Assembly: GCA_910577515.1 (NCBI GenBank)
Contig: CAJTLW010000005.1
Span: forward strand, 1 to 64,000
DNA length: 64,000 nt
Reading direction: 5' to 3'
Origin: an uncultured Vampirovibrio sp.
Lineage (GTDB): Bacteria; Cyanobacteriota; Vampirovibrionia; Gastranaerophilales; Gastranaerophilaceae
The notes beneath the pieces are model-generated. The model was not told the DNA's origin, did not search any database, and was given only the letters and a program-made list of their open reading frames with translations. Below are positions 62,650 through 64,000 of the stretch, piece after piece. How positions within the stretch are numbered: position 1 is the first letter of the stretch; each line of letters begins with the position of its first letter. A program made the position numbers and the translations under genes.

Positions 62650-63544
62650 ATTTTTCTTTTAAAAACTTTTCAATTTCTATACCTGTTTTTGTCTTTGCAA
62701 GCCCAGCTTCAGAACTCTCCTTTAAAGACACGGCCATAAGTTCACCTGTTTCCTTCATTGCATCCACAACATCATCCAATGGAATTTTAGATTTCACTCC
62801 AAATAGCGATAATTCAGCTGCAACAAGCGCATTGAACGCCATAAAAACATTTCTTTTTACACAAGGTACTTCAACAAGCCCGCTCACAGGGTCACAGGTC
62901 AGCCCTAAAATATTCTTTAAAGAAAGCGCACAGGCATTTAAAATATCTTCATTTCTGCCTCCCAAAATAAAACATACTGCACCTGCCGCCATAGCCGCAG
63001 CTACACCGCATTCTGCCTGACACCCTGCAACAGCACCAGCAAGTGCCATTTTTGATGATACAATTTCACCGATTATACCTGCTAAAATAAGTGCATCAAC
63101 AAGTTTTTCATTAGGTAGACTTAATTCTTCGCCAAGCGCAATTAATACACCAGGCACTATTCCGCAAGAACCAGCCGTAGGGCAGGCTGCAATTTTTCCC
63201 ATCCTTGCATTTTCCTCTATAACAGATAGAGTATAGATTATCACTTTTTTTTGAACAGGAGACAATGTTGAAAACCTTGCCCCATCAAGTTTTAAGGCTT
63301 CAATTGCCTCTTTTACAAGTGCAGTATTTTCGCCAGATAAGCCGCTTTTAGATAATTCATTAGTTTTTAAGCCGTTTGAAACCGCTTCTTTCATTGTGTT
63401 TAAAATGTTTTTCACTCTTCTTCTGAATTCTTCAACCGAAATTTCCAAAAATTCTGCTTCATTTTTCTGCACAAAAGAATAAATATCGGCTGTTCCTGCC
63501 TCATTTAATGCATCTATAAGTTCTTTAAATGTTTTTATATCCAT
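62639..63544 (-). CDS. sdaAA: L-serine dehydratase, iron-sulfur-dependent, alpha subunit
   Basis: Deaminates L-serine to pyruvate with a [4Fe-4S] cluster. Length 301 with ATG 63544; the ATG shares an A with the stop TGA of sdaAB (TGATG). Cys ligand motifs: CPTAGSCGIVPG near 122, AECGVAAAMAAGAV near 175, and LTCDPVSGLVEVPC near 215. Two-subunit form, typical of Clostridia-like anaerobes. Confidence 0.94.
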   Translation of the reverse strand: MDIKTFKELIDALNEAGTADIYSFVQKNEAEFLEISVEEFRRRVKNILNTMKEAVSNGLKTNELSKSGLSGENTALVKEAIEALKLDGARFSTLSPVQKKVIIYTLSVIEENARMGKIAACPTAGSCGIVPGVLIALGEELSLPNEKLVDALILAGIIGEIVSSKMALAGAVAGCQAECGVAAAMAAGAVCFILGGRNEDILNACALSLKNILGLTCDPVSGLVEVPCVKRNVFMAFNALVAAELSLFGVKSKIPLDDVVDAMKETGELMAVSLKESSEAGLAKTKTGIEIEKFLKEKFTR

Positions 63545-64000
63545 CACACAATTTTTTCCAGTTTTCTAATAAAATACATATCGTTAATTTCAGATAATTT
63601 TTTAAGAGTATATTCTGAAACCTCATTATCAAGCGCTATACCCATAGAAGCTACCTGGCCTTTGGCGTTCCTGTCGCAGTGCATTGAAGCAATGTTTACG
63701 TTCTGGCTTTGTATCAAATTTGTTACTCTATATACAACTCCTGGCGCATCTTTATAAATTAAAATAAGAGTAGTGTAATCCCCTCTTAAATCAAACTTGT
63801 ATCCATTGATTTTATTTATACAAATTTCTCCTGCACCAAGAGAAGCCCCTGTCACTTTTACTTCATCCTCGCCCAAAAAGCTAATATCAACAGTATTTGG
63901 ATGCACGCTATAATCTGCCTTATAATGAAAATTGAATTCAATTTCATTTTCTTTTGCAATTTTATCAGCATCTTTTAATAACGGATTATCAGGATAAAAC
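63544..64000 (-). CDS. sdaAB: L-serine dehydratase beta subunit, partial
   Basis: The frame enters from the right edge without a stop and ends at TGA 63544-63546. Visible are about 151 residues: an N-terminal part, DYSVHPNTVDISFLGED, and a C-terminal ACT domain (about the last 75 residues: YTTLILIYKDAPGVVYRV...NVNIASMHCDR). A GTG at 63904 could look like a start but the coding continues upstream in frame. ACT domain suggests allosteric control by serine. Overlaps sdaAA. Confidence 0.9.
   Translation of the reverse strand, partial: FYPDNPLLKDADKIAKENEIEFNFHYKADYSVHPNTVDISFLGEDEVKVTGASLGAGEICINKINGYKFDLRGDYTTLILIYKDAPGVVYRVTNLIQSQNVNIASMHCDRNAKGQVASMGIALDNEVSEYTLKKLSEINDMYFIRKLEKIV

Overview
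The window is AT-rich DNA from what looks like an anaerobic, fermentative bacterium with a Gram-negative envelope. My best guess is a gut Melainabacteria/Vampirovibrionia lineage such as Gastranaerophilales. The evidence is indirect. Anaerobic or microaerophilic markers are HydF for [FeFe]-hydrogenase maturation, rubrerythrin, class I [4Fe-4S] fumarase, Fe-S serine dehydratase, an NfnA/SudA-like flavoprotein and ThyX. Envelope markers are PBP4, Slt-type lytic transglycosylase, a GT9 heptosyltransferase-like enzyme, a type IV prepilin and MgtC. There are also several long, otherwise unrecognised proteins that share a short N-terminal SFxG element, which I associate from memory with that lineage. 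No 16S or other decisive marker is present, so the placement is inference.

Layout. 1-166 is the start of a prepilin leaving the window, followed by a 0.7 kb gene-poor stretch. 895-14940 is one long leftward cluster, read right to left: def, fmt, aroH, two M16 peptidases, a TPR protein, an Opp/Dpp permease pair, mgtC, infB, rbfA, truB and a GerMN lipoprotein-like protein. 15083-18527 holds a small holin-like membrane protein, rfbA, an unknown membrane-anchored protein, a C_GCAxxG_C_C protein, a CAU tRNA with a nearby partial tRNA copy, and a dispersed palindrome. 18528-26620 holds two aconitase-superfamily large subunits (one LeuC, one less certain), a patatin, PBP4, a nitrilase-family amidase, a Cys-rich small protein and an NfnA-like flavoprotein. 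26816-33782 has dnaK, a TPR/histidine-kinase pair, rpsT and dgkA-ybeY-pgpH. 33868-44455 holds an exported GH13 enzyme, hydF, a ribbon-helix-helix regulator, a TOPRIM protein, a papain-like candidate, ogt, tRNA-Cys, rpmE, thyX, prfA and slt. 44568-52980 holds a HEAT-repeat protein, a homocitrate/isopropylmalate synthase-family enzyme, miaB, lrgAB, a broken Fic gene, pgi and a soluble histidine kinase. 53026-64000 holds a pentein (deiminase-like) candidate, fumarase, rplU-rpmA, tRNA-Asp, rubrerythrin, a repeat protein with an in-frame amber stop, a carboxymuconolactone-decarboxylase/cupin fusion, a Stealth phosphotransferase, a GT9 enzyme and sdaAA-sdaAB.

Most of the window is chromosomal housekeeping: translation start and formyl-Met processing, ribosomal proteins, tRNA modification, envelope maintenance, Leu or 2-oxoacid synthesis, Ser and fumarate metabolism. 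There is no CRISPR array, integrase or complete mobile element. The least ordinary content is the set of SFxG-tagged proteins. Two of them carry recognisable catalytic signatures: a papain/C39-like Cys-His-Asn/Asp arrangement at 37996-39435, and a complete pentein Asp-His-Asp-Cys set at 53026-54165. A third (57458-58840) is a repeat protein with a near-perfect 375-bp tandem duplication and an apparent premature stop.
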